From NCBI GenBank assembly GCA_963749145.1, contig CAVVLN010000005.1:1054001-1118000 (forward strand): a stretch of 64,000 bases of DNA. The letters run 5' to 3'. The translations under genes were made by a program, and so were the position numbers. How positions within the stretch are numbered: the first letter of the stretch is position 1; the number at the start of each line of letters is the position of its first letter. The DNA comes from JASHPR01 sp963749145 (GTDB lineage Bacteria > Actinomycetota > Actinomycetes > Streptosporangiales > Streptosporangiaceae). The notes below the pieces were generated by a model. That model was not told the origin of the DNA, did not search any database, and saw only the letters and a list, made by a program, of their open reading frames with translations. This document shows positions 24,509 to 32,819 of this stretch, piece after piece.

Positions 24509-24994
24509 ATGACCAGAACGGAGTTCGCAGTGTCCGGACAGCATGACGGAAACGGTTACCTGATCGTGGCGGCGGTCGACGGGTCGGCCTCCTCGGTGGA
24601 GGCGCTGCGCTGGGCCGTCCGTCAGGCCGAGCTGACCGGCGGCCAGGTGGACGCGGTGATCGCGTGGCAGTACCCCGCTGCCGCCGTCGGCTACGGCTGG
24701 GCGCCCGTCCCCATGGGTGACGACGTCGACTACAGCGAGATCGCCGCCAAGGTCCTGGCCGACGCGATCAGCCAGGCCGTCGACCCGGAGAGCACGGCCA
24801 GGGTGCGGCCGGTGGTGGTGGAGGGGCATCCGGCGGATGTCCTGATCGAGGCCTCGGCCGATGCCAGCCTCCTGGTGGTCGGCAGTCGCGGGCACGGCGG
24901 GTTCGCCAGCGCCCTGCTCGGCTCGGTGAGCCAGTACCTCACGCACCACGCGCGCTGTCCCGTGCTCGTGATCCGCGGGCGGGGCGAGCACTGA
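24509..24994 (+). CDS. Universal stress protein, single domain
   Basis: 161 aa. ATG 24509. N-terminal YLIVAAVDGSASSVEALRWAVRQAE, and the complete ATP loop VVGSRGHGGFASALLGSVSQYLTHHARCPVLVIRG, so nucleotide binding is expected. Followed 132 nt later on the same strand by another USP with its own upstream inverted repeat. Confidence 0.92.
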   Translation: MTRTEFAVSGQHDGNGYLIVAAVDGSASSVEALRWAVRQAELTGGQVDAVIAWQYPAAAVGYGWAPVPMGDDVDYSEIAAKVLADAISQAVDPESTARVRPVVVEGHPADVLIEASADASLLVVGSRGHGGFASALLGSVSQYLTHHARCPVLVIRGRGEH

Positions 24995-25038
24995 CGGCGG
25001 GCCTGCCGCGTGCCCTGGGCCGCCGCCCGGCCCGGATT

Positions 25039-25054
25039 TTCGGCTCTGGCCGAA
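25039..25054. promoter_or_regulatory. Inverted repeat upstream of USP 25127
   Basis: TTCGGC-TCTG-GCCGAA: perfect 6-bp arms, 73 bp before the start. It resembles half of the DevR-like box (TTCGGC) turned inward. May be an operator or a short hairpin in the leader. Confidence 0.4.
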
Positions 25055-25126
25055 GCGCCCCCGTATGCGTCATTATCTAACTTAGTCGGGGAATCCGGGC
25101 TTTCAGCGGAGCAAAGGGAGGGGCCG

Positions 25127-25543
25127 ATGTACGAGAAGCTGCTGGTGGCCATCGACCATTCCAAGGCCACCGAGCACGTGCTCGGCGCGGCGCGGGACCT
25201 GGCGTTGCTGTCGCACGGCGAGGTCTGGGTACTGCACCTGCGGGAACGCGAGGTCATGCCCCGGGCCGGGCTGATCGAGACCGAATCCGGTGACGACGCG
25301 CAGGCCCAGGTCGATGCCGCGGTGAGCGACCTGACCAAGGCCGGCATCAAGGCGAACGCCCTGGTACGCAGCACGGTCTACGGGTACGCCGCCCGGGAGA
25401 TCGTCGACGAGGCCAAGAACCTCGACGTGAGCGTCATCATCATGGGCTCGCGCGGCCGCGGTGACCTGGCCGGGCTGGTGCTCGGAAGCACGGCGCACAA
25501 GGTAATCCACCTGACCGACCGGCCGGTGCTCGTGGTCCGCTGA
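25127..25543 (+). CDS. Universal stress protein, single domain
   Basis: 138 aa from ATG 25127 (GGGAGG 5 nt upstream). MYEKLLVAIDHSKATEHVLGAARDLA, and the ATP loop IIMGSRGRGDLAGLVLGSTAHKVIHLTDRPVLVVR. A compact USP of the UspA/MJ0577 type. Upstream of the DosS-like kinase gene but separated by a 401-bp gap. Confidence 0.92.
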   Translation: MYEKLLVAIDHSKATEHVLGAARDLALLSHGEVWVLHLREREVMPRAGLIETESGDDAQAQVDAAVSDLTKAGIKANALVRSTVYGYAAREIVDEAKNLDVSVIIMGSRGRGDLAGLVLGSTAHKVIHLTDRPVLVVR

Positions 25544-25944
25544 CCCGGCCGGCGACCGGCTGACGGGCCGTCCTGACGTTCCGGTCGGGGCGGTCCCTTC
25601 ATGCCGCGCCCCGCCGCCGGATGGACCGATCCCCTTCACGCTCCGTCTCCCCCCTCCTGGCCCCGACCGGCGCCCCCGGTGCGCGAAAAGCCTGACCCGG
25701 GACCGGGGTCCCGGGTCAGGCCGGCGGATGGCCGCTCGATGGTCAGGCGGTGATCTTCTCGTGGGTCCGCGGGGTCAGGATTTCCGCGGCGGGGGAGACC
25801 CGGCGGGCGTGGGCGGGCGGGTGGTCCCGAACCGGCACGCCGGACCCGCGCCCGCGGGCGCAGGCGATCCGGCCGTGGCGTAGCGTCATCGGCGGACGTT
25901 ATCGTTAGATCATCTGGACCTCCGCTGAGCTGCAGGAGCCGCTG
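25544..25944. other. Intergenic region upstream of the sensor kinase
   Basis: Contains a strong hairpin (25690-25721) that probably ends the USP transcript. On the minus strand there is a 48-codon frame (25743-25889, beginning MTLRHGRIACARGRGSG and ending TPRTHEKITA). It has no ribosome binding site, and its coding status is doubtful. The stretch ATCGTTAGATCAT near 25900 may belong to the kinase promoter. No clear DevR-like box was found here. Confidence 0.6.
25690..25721. terminator. 15-bp perfect hairpin
   Basis: Arms 25690-25704 (GCCTGACCCGGGACC) and 25707-25721 are exact complements separated by GG. It lies about 150 nt after the USP stop. Its centre reads GGGACC-GG-GGTCCC and so also fits the DevR-like consensus, but the long stem argues for a terminator. 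Confidence 0.65.
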
Positions 25945-27642
25945 GTGGCGTCTTCGGGGCCACACCCGCTGCTTCCGCACCTGCGCCTCGACGACCTGCT
26001 CGCCGAGCTGCAGGTGCGGTTGCAGGCCGTGCTGTCCACCCGCGACCGGGTCCACGGGCTGCTCGAGGCGGTCGTCGCGGTCGGCAGCCAGCTCGACCTG
26101 GAGATCGTGCTCCGGCAGATCGTGGAGGCGGCGGTCGGCCTGGTGAACGCCAGGTACGGGGCCCTGGGCGTGATCGGCCAGCCCGGCCAGCTGGCCGAGT
26201 TCGTGCCGGTCGGCCTGAACGAGGCCGAGATCGCCAGCATCCACCACTGGCCGGAGGGCCGGGGCCTGCTCGGCGCGCTGATCACCGACCCCAGGCCGGT
26301 ACGGCTGCCGGACCTGGCCGCCGACCCCCGGTCGTCCGGCTTCCCCGAAGGGCACCCGCCGATGCGGTCGTTCCTCGGCGTGCCGGTGCGGATCCGCGAC
26401 GAGGTCTACGGGAACCTGTATCTCACCGAGAAGCAGGACGGCGCCCAGTTCGACGAGGAGGACGAGGCGGTCGTCACCGCGCTGGCCGCCGCCGCGGGCG
26501 TGGCGATCGAGAACGCCCGGCTCTACGAGGAGTCGCGGCGGGGCCAGCGGTGGCTGCAGGCCAGCGCCGAGGTCACCCGCAGGCTGCTGTCCGGGGCCGA
26601 CACCGAGGACGTGCTCGACCTGGTGATCCAGCAGGTGCTGGATATGTCCGGCGCCGACCTGGCCACCCTCGCGCTGCCCGAGGGCGAGCACAACCAGCTG
26701 GTGATACGGCACGCCGCGGGCGAGGACGCGGCGGGCACGCGGGAGCTGACGCTGCCCGACACCTCGCTGTCGGCCGAGGTGCTGGCCACGGGTGAGCCGG
26801 TGACGCTGCAGGAGTTCAGCCAGGACCGGCGGGTCGCGCCGGTGGCCAGGCAGCGCATGACGCTCGGGCCCGCGGTGATCTTCCCGCTCGGCGGCCCGGG
26901 CAAGGTGCGCGGCGTGCTGACCGTCGGCCGCCGCCCCGGCTCGATGCCGCTGACCCAGGCCGCGATAGAGATGGTCGCCTCGTTCGCCGCGCAGGCGGCC
27001 ATCGCGCTGGAACTGGCCGACGTCCGGCGCGATGCCGAGCAGGTGACGGTGCTGCAGGACCGCGAGCGCATCGCCCGCGACTTGCACGACCTGGTGATCC
27101 AGCGGCTGTACGCGACCGGGATGTCGCTGCAGGGCGCCATGCCGCTGGTCGGGCGCCCCGAGGTGGCCGACCGGGTGAGCCGGGCCGTGGACGCGCTGGA
27201 CGACACGATCGGGGACATCAGGTCGGCCATCTTCGGGCTCCAGGCGCGGCCGGACATCAAGCCGCCCAGCGTCCGGGAGCAGGTCCTGCAGATCATGGAC
27301 GAGATGACCGGGCCGCTCGGGTTCACGCCCTCGCTGAGCCTCACCGGTGATCTGGACGATCATGTGCCCGACGACGTCGCCGCGAACATGCTGACCGCGC
27401 TGCGGGAGTCGCTGTCCAACGCGGCCAGGCACGCGGGCGCGAGCCAGATCGACGTCACGGTCGAGGCGGGCCGGGACCTGATGCTCATGGTCCGCGACAA
27501 CGGCGTCGGGATGGGCGACACCACCCGCCGCAGCGGGCTGGCCAACCTCGCCGAGCGCGCCGAGCAGCTGGGCGGGACGCTGAAGATCGGCCCGGCGGAC
27601 GGCGGCGGCACCGAGCTGCAGTGGCAGGTGCCGCTGGCCTGA
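25945..27642 (+). CDS. devS: DosS/DevS-like GAF-GAF sensor histidine kinase
   Basis: 565 aa, GTG 25945 with AGGAG 7 nt upstream. GAF-A is about residues 38-195 and contains SGFPEGHPPMRSFLGVPVRI. His137 in GHPPM aligns by motif with the heme-ligating His149 of mycobacterial DosS (from memory). GAF-B is about 205-360. HisKA_3 has the phosphoacceptor His381 in RERIARDLHDLVIQRLYATG. The HATPase has ESLSNAARHA, DNGVGM and LANLAERAEQLGG. Probably a heme-based O2/NO/CO sensor that phosphorylates a DevR-type regulator. No response regulator is adjacent or elsewhere in the window, so it is orphaned here. Confidence 0.9.
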   Translation: MASSGPHPLLPHLRLDDLLAELQVRLQAVLSTRDRVHGLLEAVVAVGSQLDLEIVLRQIVEAAVGLVNARYGALGVIGQPGQLAEFVPVGLNEAEIASIHHWPEGRGLLGALITDPRPVRLPDLAADPRSSGFPEGHPPMRSFLGVPVRIRDEVYGNLYLTEKQDGAQFDEEDEAVVTALAAAAGVAIENARLYEESRRGQRWLQASAEVTRRLLSGADTEDVLDLVIQQVLDMSGADLATLALPEGEHNQLVIRHAAGEDAAGTRELTLPDTSLSAEVLATGEPVTLQEFSQDRRVAPVARQRMTLGPAVIFPLGGPGKVRGVLTVGRRPGSMPLTQAAIEMVASFAAQAAIALELADVRRDAEQVTVLQDRERIARDLHDLVIQRLYATGMSLQGAMPLVGRPEVADRVSRAVDALDDTIGDIRSAIFGLQARPDIKPPSVREQVLQIMDEMTGPLGFTPSLSLTGDLDDHVPDDVAANMLTALRESLSNAARHAGASQIDVTVEAGRDLMLMVRDNGVGMGDTTRRSGLANLAERAEQLGGTLKIGPADGGGTELQWQVPLA

Positions 27643-27788
27643 GCCCGGCCAGGCCGGGCCGTTGGGCCCGCCGCCGCGCGCTCAGGGGCCTTTCCGGCCG
27701 CCGTCGCGGCCGGGCCGGCGCCCGGGTGCACCGGCTGCCGCGGGCCGTAGCCGCGGCAGCCGGGCCCGCCCCCCCGGGGTGACCCGGG

Positions 27789-28766
27789 TCAGGCCGGGGA
27801 CCGCTCGTCCAGGATGTCCTCCAGCTTGCGCCGGGGCGCGGACATCCCGGGCGGCCCGTAGCCGAACCTGACGACGATCTGCGGGCACTCCGGCCACGGC
27901 CACCAGCCGGGCCCGTCCCGCCGCACATCATGCAGCTCGACCGGCTGGTACAGCAGCGAGGTGGCCAGCCCGCTGCGGGTGGCCGTCAGCAGCACCCGCT
28001 GCAGCGCCTGGCCGGCGCGCAGCCAGTCACCCGGCTCGTCGCGGGCGGTGGACAGCACCGCGAGGCGCGGCAGCAGCTCGTAGCTGCCCGCCGGGCGCTC
28101 GATGGCGGGCGCGGCCTGACTGAAGTCCCGGACCGGCGCCGGGGCCCGGTCCGGGTGGTGCGGCAGCGCGCCCGCGGGAACGCCGTCGTCTCCCTCGGTC
28201 GCGATCCACTGGCCCATCTCGACCCGGTGCTCGAAGTCGGCCTCCAGCGCCTTGTCCGCCGCCGCGGCCAGCTCGAGGACCAGCGCGGCGTCACGGACGC
28301 TCAGCGTGCGCAGCACCGCGAACTCGGCCGTGGCCGCCTGCTCCAGCGCGATCTGCACCGCATCCGGTATCGGGTGGGAGGAGAACGGCGCCCGGCTGGT
28401 GTGCCGCTGATCGATCACCTCGAACATCTCGCGCTCAGCCACCGTCGCCGGGCGGGCCTCCTCCAGCCGCACCGACGCCAGCAGGGTGGGCTCGTGCTCC
28501 GGGTCGGGCAGCGGCCAGACCAGCGGCTTGGCGCCCAGCGCGCGGATCGCCAGCTTGAGGTTGAACAGGGCCGCGCCGCAGCTCAGGTGCAGAGCGCGGC
28601 CCCGGGGGTCGGCGACCCAGAGCATGCGGTCCGGATCACCGTGCACCTCGATGAGGTCGTCGCTGACCCGGAACCGCCACGGCTGGGTGTTGTGGATGGA
28701 CGGCGCGGCGCCGGCCGCGCCGATAAGCGCGCGGACGACGTTGTCCTGCGCCAGTGGCCTGTACAT
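27789..28766 (-). CDS. Acg-family nitroreductase-like flavoprotein
   Basis: 325 aa. Motif PSIHNTQPWRF near residue 23 and LHLSCGAALFNLKLAIRALG near 58 are diagnostic for the Acg/Rv2032-type proteins of the DosR regulon, which resemble two fused nitroreductase halves and probably sequester FMN. The C-terminal half has LRAGQALQRVLLTATRSGLATSLLYQPVEL. Start ATG 28766; its ribosome site AGGAG overlaps the stop of the upstream GAPDH gene, implying coupled translation. A paralogue lies at 62237-63274. Confidence 0.92.
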   Translation of the reverse strand: MYRPLAQDNVVRALIGAAGAAPSIHNTQPWRFRVSDDLIEVHGDPDRMLWVADPRGRALHLSCGAALFNLKLAIRALGAKPLVWPLPDPEHEPTLLASVRLEEARPATVAEREMFEVIDQRHTSRAPFSSHPIPDAVQIALEQAATAEFAVLRTLSVRDAALVLELAAAADKALEADFEHRVEMGQWIATEGDDGVPAGALPHHPDRAPAPVRDFSQAAPAIERPAGSYELLPRLAVLSTARDEPGDWLRAGQALQRVLLTATRSGLATSLLYQPVELHDVRRDGPGWWPWPECPQIVVRFGYGPPGMSAPRRKLEDILDERSPA

Positions 28767-28775
28767 GTCACGCTC

Positions 28776-29777
28776 CTAGAGCTGCTCCCCCACGATGGCG
28801 GTGAGGTCGGCGAGCCTGCAGGTGTAACCCCACTCGTTGTCGTACCAGCCGAAGACCTTGACCAGGCTGCCCGCGGTCTGGGTCAGCCCGGAGTCGAACA
28901 CGCACGAGGCCGGGTCGCCGATGATGTCGCGGGAGACCAGCGGGTAGGTGCTGTAAACCAGGATCCCGGCCAGCGGTCCGGCCGCGGCCTGCTCGAACGC
29001 GCCGTTGACCTCGGCCACGGTGACGTCGCGGCCCACGATCGCGGTCAGGTCGGTCAGCGACCCGTCCGCGACCGGGACGCGCACCGCCACGCCGTCCAGC
29101 CGGCCCTTCAGCTCCGGGATGACCTCGCCGGTGGTCCTGGCCGCCCCAGTGGTGGTCGGCACGATGCTGACCGCCGCGCTGCGCGCCCGCCGCAGGTCCT
29201 TGTGCGGCCCGTCCAGCAGCATCTGGTCGCCGGTGTAGGCGTGCACGGTGGTCATGAACCCCTTCTCCAGGCCGAAGGCGTCGTGCAGCACCTTGGCCAT
29301 CGGCGACACGCAGTTGGTCGTGCAGGACGCGTTCGAGATCACGTCGTGCCGCTGCGGGTCGTAGTCGCGGTCGTTGACCCCGACGACGACGGTCAGGTCG
29401 GCGCCCTTGCCCGGGGCCGACAGCAGCACCTTGCGGGCGCCGCCCTTCAGGTGCAGCGCCGCCTTCTCGCGGGAGAGGAATTTCCCGGTGGACTCCACCA
29501 CCACGGCGACTCCGAGCCCGCCCCAGTCGATCTCGGCCGGGTCACGGTGGGACAGGACCGCGATCGGCTTGCCGTCGACGATGATCGAGTCCTCGGTGTG
29601 CCCGACCGTGGCGTTCAGCCGGCCGTAGGTCGAGTCAAACTGCAGCAGGTGCGCGAGGGTGTTCGCGTCCGTGATGTCGTTCACGGCGACGACCTCGATG
29701 TCACCCCGCTCCAGCGCCCGGCGCACGAACGTGCGGCCGATGCGCCCGAAACCGTTGATTCCGACGCGGATGGTCAT
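28776..29777 (-). CDS. gap: Glyceraldehyde-3-phosphate dehydrogenase, type I
   Basis: 333 aa. ATG 29777 is 10 nt from GGAGG; an in-frame ATG at 29787 is too close to it. NAD-binding TIRVGINGFGRIGRTFVRRAL, catalytic Cys in SNASCTTNC near residue 151, and VKVFGWYDNEWGYTCRL at the end. Catalyses G3P + NAD + Pi to 1,3-bisphosphoglycerate. Its operon partner is an Acg-type nitroreductase and a DevR-like box lies at 29898-29911, so it is likely a stress-specific isozyme that, with gpmA, keeps lower glycolysis running. Confidence 0.94.
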   Translation of the reverse strand: MTIRVGINGFGRIGRTFVRRALERGDIEVVAVNDITDANTLAHLLQFDSTYGRLNATVGHTEDSIIVDGKPIAVLSHRDPAEIDWGGLGVAVVVESTGKFLSREKAALHLKGGARKVLLSAPGKGADLTVVVGVNDRDYDPQRHDVISNASCTTNCVSPMAKVLHDAFGLEKGFMTTVHAYTGDQMLLDGPHKDLRRARSAAVSIVPTTTGAARTTGEVIPELKGRLDGVAVRVPVADGSLTDLTAIVGRDVTVAEVNGAFEQAAAGPLAGILVYSTYPLVSRDIIGDPASCVFDSGLTQTAGSLVKVFGWYDNEWGYTCRLADLTAIVGEQL

Positions 29778-30227
29778 AACTAACATTCCTCCCGTTCCGT
29801 GCGAGGCGACATCATGGTGGTGGTGTCGGCCAAGTGTCTTACCCCAGCATCTCCCGCCGCCCCGGGCGGCAGTCACGGGCATTGGGCACCACCGGGCGGG
29901 CCCTTCGGCCCTCGCGGCCCCGCTCGTGCCACTATCGGCCGACGGGATGCCCGGCCGACGGAGTGCCGACATGACTGGGATACGCGGATGCCTTCCGGCG
30001 GAGCCTGGCCGACCCCGAGGGATTCTGGGGTGACTGCGCAAGACCATGCGGGGGATCGCCGACGGGGCCGACGAGCCGGTGCCCTCGACCACCGAGGACC
30101 CGGTCGCTCTCGACGCCCTCCGGCCGGTGCTGCGTCATGGCGGCTGAGCCGCCCGACAGCCCGCGGGCAGGCCTTCCGGCCGGCCCGCGGGCGCGCTCGT
30201 CCCCGGCTCACCGGGCCCGGGAAGCGG
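29778..30227. other. Intergenic region between GAPDH and USP genes
   Basis: Holds the DevR-like box at 29898-29911. The rest has no convincing gene. A plus-strand frame of 33 codons at 30043-30144 (MRGIADGADEPVPSTTEDPV and so on) lacks homology that I recognise. Confidence 0.5.
29898..29911. promoter_or_regulatory. DevR-box-like site upstream of GAPDH
   Basis: GGGCCCTTCGGCCC; 13 of 14 to GGGACCTTCGGCCC. Placed 121 bp before the GAPDH start (29777). Confidence 0.6.
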
Positions 30228-30656
30228 CTAGTGCCGGACCACCACGACCGGGCACTTCGCGTGGTTCACGACCTTGGAGCTCACCGAGCCCATCACCAGG
30301 CTGGCGAACCCGCCGGCGCCGCGCAAGCCGACCACGACCAGGTCGGCGTCGGCGGACGCGTCGATCAGCGCCTTGGCCGGCTGCCCGCTGAGCGCGGTCA
30401 CGGTCACCGACTCGGGCTGGGCCGCGAGGTCGCTGATGGTCTTGGTGACGGCTTCCTGGGCCGACTCGCGAGTGTGATGCTGGTCCGGCTGGTCCTCGGG
30501 GTAGACGATCGGGCTGCCGGTCCACGCGCTCGCCGCGACCTCGTGCACGGCCAGGACCGTGAGCGGGACGTGCTCAAGCGCCGCGTGCTTCACTGCCCAT
30601 TCGAGTGCCTCCTGAGAGCCTCCAGAACCATCGACGCCCACAACGATTCCAGGCAT
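30228..30656 (-). CDS. Universal stress protein, single domain
   Basis: 142 aa from ATG 30656 (AGGAG 7 nt upstream). MPGIVVGVDGSGGSQEALEWAVKHA and the ATP loop VVVGLRGAGGFASLVMGSVSSKVVNHAKCPVVVVRH. Very similar in architecture to the USP at 58713 (both share MPGI, VDGS/IDGS and the WTGxPxV segment), suggesting a duplicated pair. Divergent from the hydrogenase large-subunit gene across a palindrome (30677) and a DevR-like site (30747). Confidence 0.93.
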   Translation of the reverse strand: MPGIVVGVDGSGGSQEALEWAVKHAALEHVPLTVLAVHEVAASAWTGSPIVYPEDQPDQHHTRESAQEAVTKTISDLAAQPESVTVTALSGQPAKALIDASADADLVVVGLRGAGGFASLVMGSVSSKVVNHAKCPVVVVRH

Positions 30657-30676
30657 GCCATTGCTCCTTTGCCGAG

Positions 30677-30696
30677 GGCTGTCGTCCACGACAGCC
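30677..30696. promoter_or_regulatory. Perfect 20-bp palindrome upstream of USP and hydrogenase genes
   Basis: GGCTGTCGT-CC-ACGACAGCC: 9-bp perfect arms with a 2-bp centre, 20 bp upstream of the USP start. Shape fits a dimeric repressor or activator operator; it does not match the DevR-like consensus. Confidence 0.5.
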
Positions 30697-30746
30697 GTGA
30701 ATCCCGTTCATCATCCTCTGCCGGGCATGATCTACGCCAGAGGCAA

Positions 30747-30760
30747 TCGTCCTTCGGCCC
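30747..30760. promoter_or_regulatory. DevR-box-like site upstream of the hydrogenase large subunit
   Basis: TCGTCCTTCGGCCC; right half perfect, left half degenerate (11 of 14). It lies 91 bp before the hydrogenase start and about the same distance before the divergent USP. Confidence 0.4.
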
Positions 30761-30851
30761 GCCCGGGCGGTATCCCGGCGGCCCGCATCTGCCAAGGTAG
30801 TGACGTGGGCGACGGGCCGGAACGCCGCCGGCTGATCCGGGCAGGGGGGAT

Positions 30852-32153
30852 ATGACGCACCGTGTTGTTCGCACGCTGGCCACCGCCGGGCTGGCCCGCG
30901 TCGAGGGCGAGGGCGCCATGTACGTGCGGGTCAGCGACGGCCAGGTCGAGGAGGTGCGCCTCGACATCTACGAGCCGCCGCGGTTCTTCGAGGCGTTCCT
31001 GGTCGGCCGCTCCTATACCGAGCCGCCGGATATCACCGCGCGGATCTGCGGGATCTGCCCCGTGGCCTACCAGACCAGCGCCTGCCGGGCGATCGAGGCC
31101 GCCTGCGGGGTCAGCCTGCCCGGGCCGCTCGCCGACCTGCGGCGGCTGCTGTACTGCGGCGAGTGGATCTCCAGCCACGCGCTGCACGTCTACATGCTGC
31201 ACGCGCCGGACTTCCTCGGCTATCCGGGCGCCGTGGAGCTCGCGCGCGATCACCGCGAGATCGTGGAGCGGGGCCTGGCGCTGCGGCGGGTGGCCAACTC
31301 GATCATGGAGGTAATCGGCGGCCGGTCGGTGCATCCGGTCAACGTCCGCGTCGGCGGGTTCTACCGGGTGCCGTCGGCCAGCGAGATCGCCCCGCTCGCG
31401 GAGCAGCTGCGCCGGGCGCTCGACCTGGCGCTGGACACCGTGCGCTGGGTGGCGGGGTTCGACTTCCCCGATTTCAGCTGCGACCACGAGCTGCTGGCGC
31501 TGCGCCAGCCCGGCCGCTACCCGATCGACGGCGGGACGCTGGTCAGCAGCGCCGGGCTGGAGTTCACCGCCGCCGATTTCGAGCGGCACGTGATCGAGGA
31601 GCAGGTCCCGCACTCCACCGCGCTGCACGCCCGGCTGGCCGGGCACCGCGGAAGCTACCTGACCGGGCCGCTCGCCCGGTACACGCTGAACTCGCCCTGG
31701 CTGCCGCCGGCCGCGGCCGCGGCGGCCCGCGAGGCGGGGCTCGGGCCCGCCTGCCGCAACCCGTTCCAGAGCATCGTGGTACGGGCCGTGGAGATCGTCT
31801 GCGCGGTCGAGGAGGCGCTGCGGCTGGTCACGGCGTATCAGCCGCCGGCCAGCCCGGCAGCCGAGGCCGCGCCGCGGGCCGGGACCGGCCACGGGGTGTC
31901 CGAGGCGCCGCGCGGGGTCCTGTACCACCGCTACGAGCTCGACGCGGCCGGGATCGTCCGCAGCGCGCGCATCGTGCCGCCGACGTCGCAGAACCAGGCC
32001 GCGATCCAGGACGACCTGCGCGGCTTCGTGCAGGAGCGGCTCGACTTCGACGACGAGCGGCTCACCCACGACTGCGAGCAGGCGATCCGGAACTACGACC
32101 CGTGCATCTCCTGCGCGACGCATTTCCTCACCCTGCGCGTGGACCGGGGATGA
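30852..32153 (+). CDS. NiFe hydrogenase large (alpha) subunit, group 3b-like
   Basis: 433 aa. The four nickel-ligating cysteines are present: L1 RICGICP near residues 64-70 and L2 DPCISCATH near 416-424. The nine residues after CATH (FLTLRVDRG) are the tail removed by the maturation protease. Cytosolic bidirectional NAD(P)-linked hydrogenase or sulfhydrogenase is suggested by the partner subunits at 32683-36050. ATG 30852 with GGGGGG upstream. Unusually, this gene is on the opposite strand and convergent to the other three subunits. The 3' end is duplicated (32112-32223). Confidence 0.92.
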   Translation: MTHRVVRTLATAGLARVEGEGAMYVRVSDGQVEEVRLDIYEPPRFFEAFLVGRSYTEPPDITARICGICPVAYQTSACRAIEAACGVSLPGPLADLRRLLYCGEWISSHALHVYMLHAPDFLGYPGAVELARDHREIVERGLALRRVANSIMEVIGGRSVHPVNVRVGGFYRVPSASEIAPLAEQLRRALDLALDTVRWVAGFDFPDFSCDHELLALRQPGRYPIDGGTLVSSAGLEFTAADFERHVIEEQVPHSTALHARLAGHRGSYLTGPLARYTLNSPWLPPAAAAAAREAGLGPACRNPFQSIVVRAVEIVCAVEEALRLVTAYQPPASPAAEAAPRAGTGHGVSEAPRGVLYHRYELDAAGIVRSARIVPPTSQNQAAIQDDLRGFVQERLDFDDERLTHDCEQAIRNYDPCISCATHFLTLRVDRG

Positions 32154-32223
32154 CCGGCGGGCCGGCGTGCGCGATGCACCTCCTCACCCTCCGCGCGGAC
32201 CGGCGATGACCGGCGGCCCCGCG
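32112..32223. repeat. 56-bp diverged tandem duplication at the hydrogenase gene end
   Basis: Copy 1 from 32112 and copy 2 from 32168 share TGCGCGA-GCA-CTCACCCT-CGCG-GGACCGG-GATGACCGGCGG. Copy 1 encodes the end of the large subunit; copy 2 is out of phase and holds the start of the protease gene. It has created a decoy ATG (32151) before the true start. Confidence 0.8.
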
Positions 32224-32819
32224 GCCGGCGGGATCGTGGTGATCGGCGTCGGCAACGAGTTCCGGCGCGACGACGGCCTCGGCCCGGAGGTGCTGTCCCG
32301 CCTGCGCGACCAGGTCACCGCCGACACGGGCGGGGGACCAGGCGGGGGACCGGGCGGGGGAACAGGCGGGGTGCGCCTCCTGGCCTGCGACGGCGAGCCG
32401 ACCCGGATGATCGAAGCGTGGGCCGGCGCATCGCTCGCGCTGGTCGTCGACGCCGTGGTGGCCGGCCCGCCCCGGGCCGGCGGCACCGGATCACGCTGGA
32501 GGAGGCAGATCTCGCCGCCGCCCGTCCGGTCAGCTCGCACGGGTTCGGCCTGGGCGAGTCGGTCCGCCTGGGCCGGGCGCTGGACCGGATGCCCGCTCGC
32601 CTGATCATTCACGCGGTCGAGGTGGCCGACACCGGCTTCGGCGTCGGCCTCACGCCGGCCGTGGCGGCCGCCGCGGCCGAGGTCACCGCGGCGGTTCTGC
32701 GCGATCTGGCCGCTGTGCGCCCGTCCGCTGTGCGCCCGTCCGCTCTGCGCCCGGCCGGCGCCCGAGCGTCAGGGGCACCGGACGCGACGCCGCCGCGAAC
32801 CCCGGGGCCGCGGCGTTGA
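32206..32819 (+). pseudogene. Hydrogenase maturation protease (HycI/HyaD type), frameshifted
   Basis: Residues 1-92 read correctly from ATG 32206 (IVVIGVGNEFRRDDGLGPEV, DGEPTRMIEAWAGASLALVVDAVVAG), with the metal-binding Glu/Asp of the GNxxRxDDG(L/I)G loop and VDAV. Around 32475-32490 the frame changes: homology continues in another frame with ITLEEADLAAARPVSSHGFG, LGRALDRMPARLIIHAVEV and GVGLTPAVAAAAAEV. Frame 1 stops at 32604, the second frame at 32819. Either a true single-base indel (loss of function) or a base-call error in the GC-rich stretch GGGCCGGCGGCACCGG. A Gly-rich insertion (GGGPGGGPGGGTGG) is also unusual. It should cleave the tail of the large subunit. Confidence 0.75.

Noticed and set aside
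25690..25721. DevR-like box GGGACC-GG-GGTCCC in the gap before the kinase, and the similar one at 37331-37350
   Set aside because: The match is embedded in a longer perfect hairpin (15 bp and 9 bp stems), which is better explained as a terminator.
25743..25889. 48-codon minus-strand gene in the kinase promoter gap
   Set aside because: No ribosome binding site and Arg/Pro-rich composition; not separated from chance open frame.
27656..27669. GGGCCGTTGGGCCC as a DevR-like site
   Set aside because: It lies between the 3' ends of two convergent genes, not in a promoter region.
30043..30144. 33-codon plus-strand frame between GAPDH and USP
   Set aside because: No ribosome binding site and no recognisable homology.
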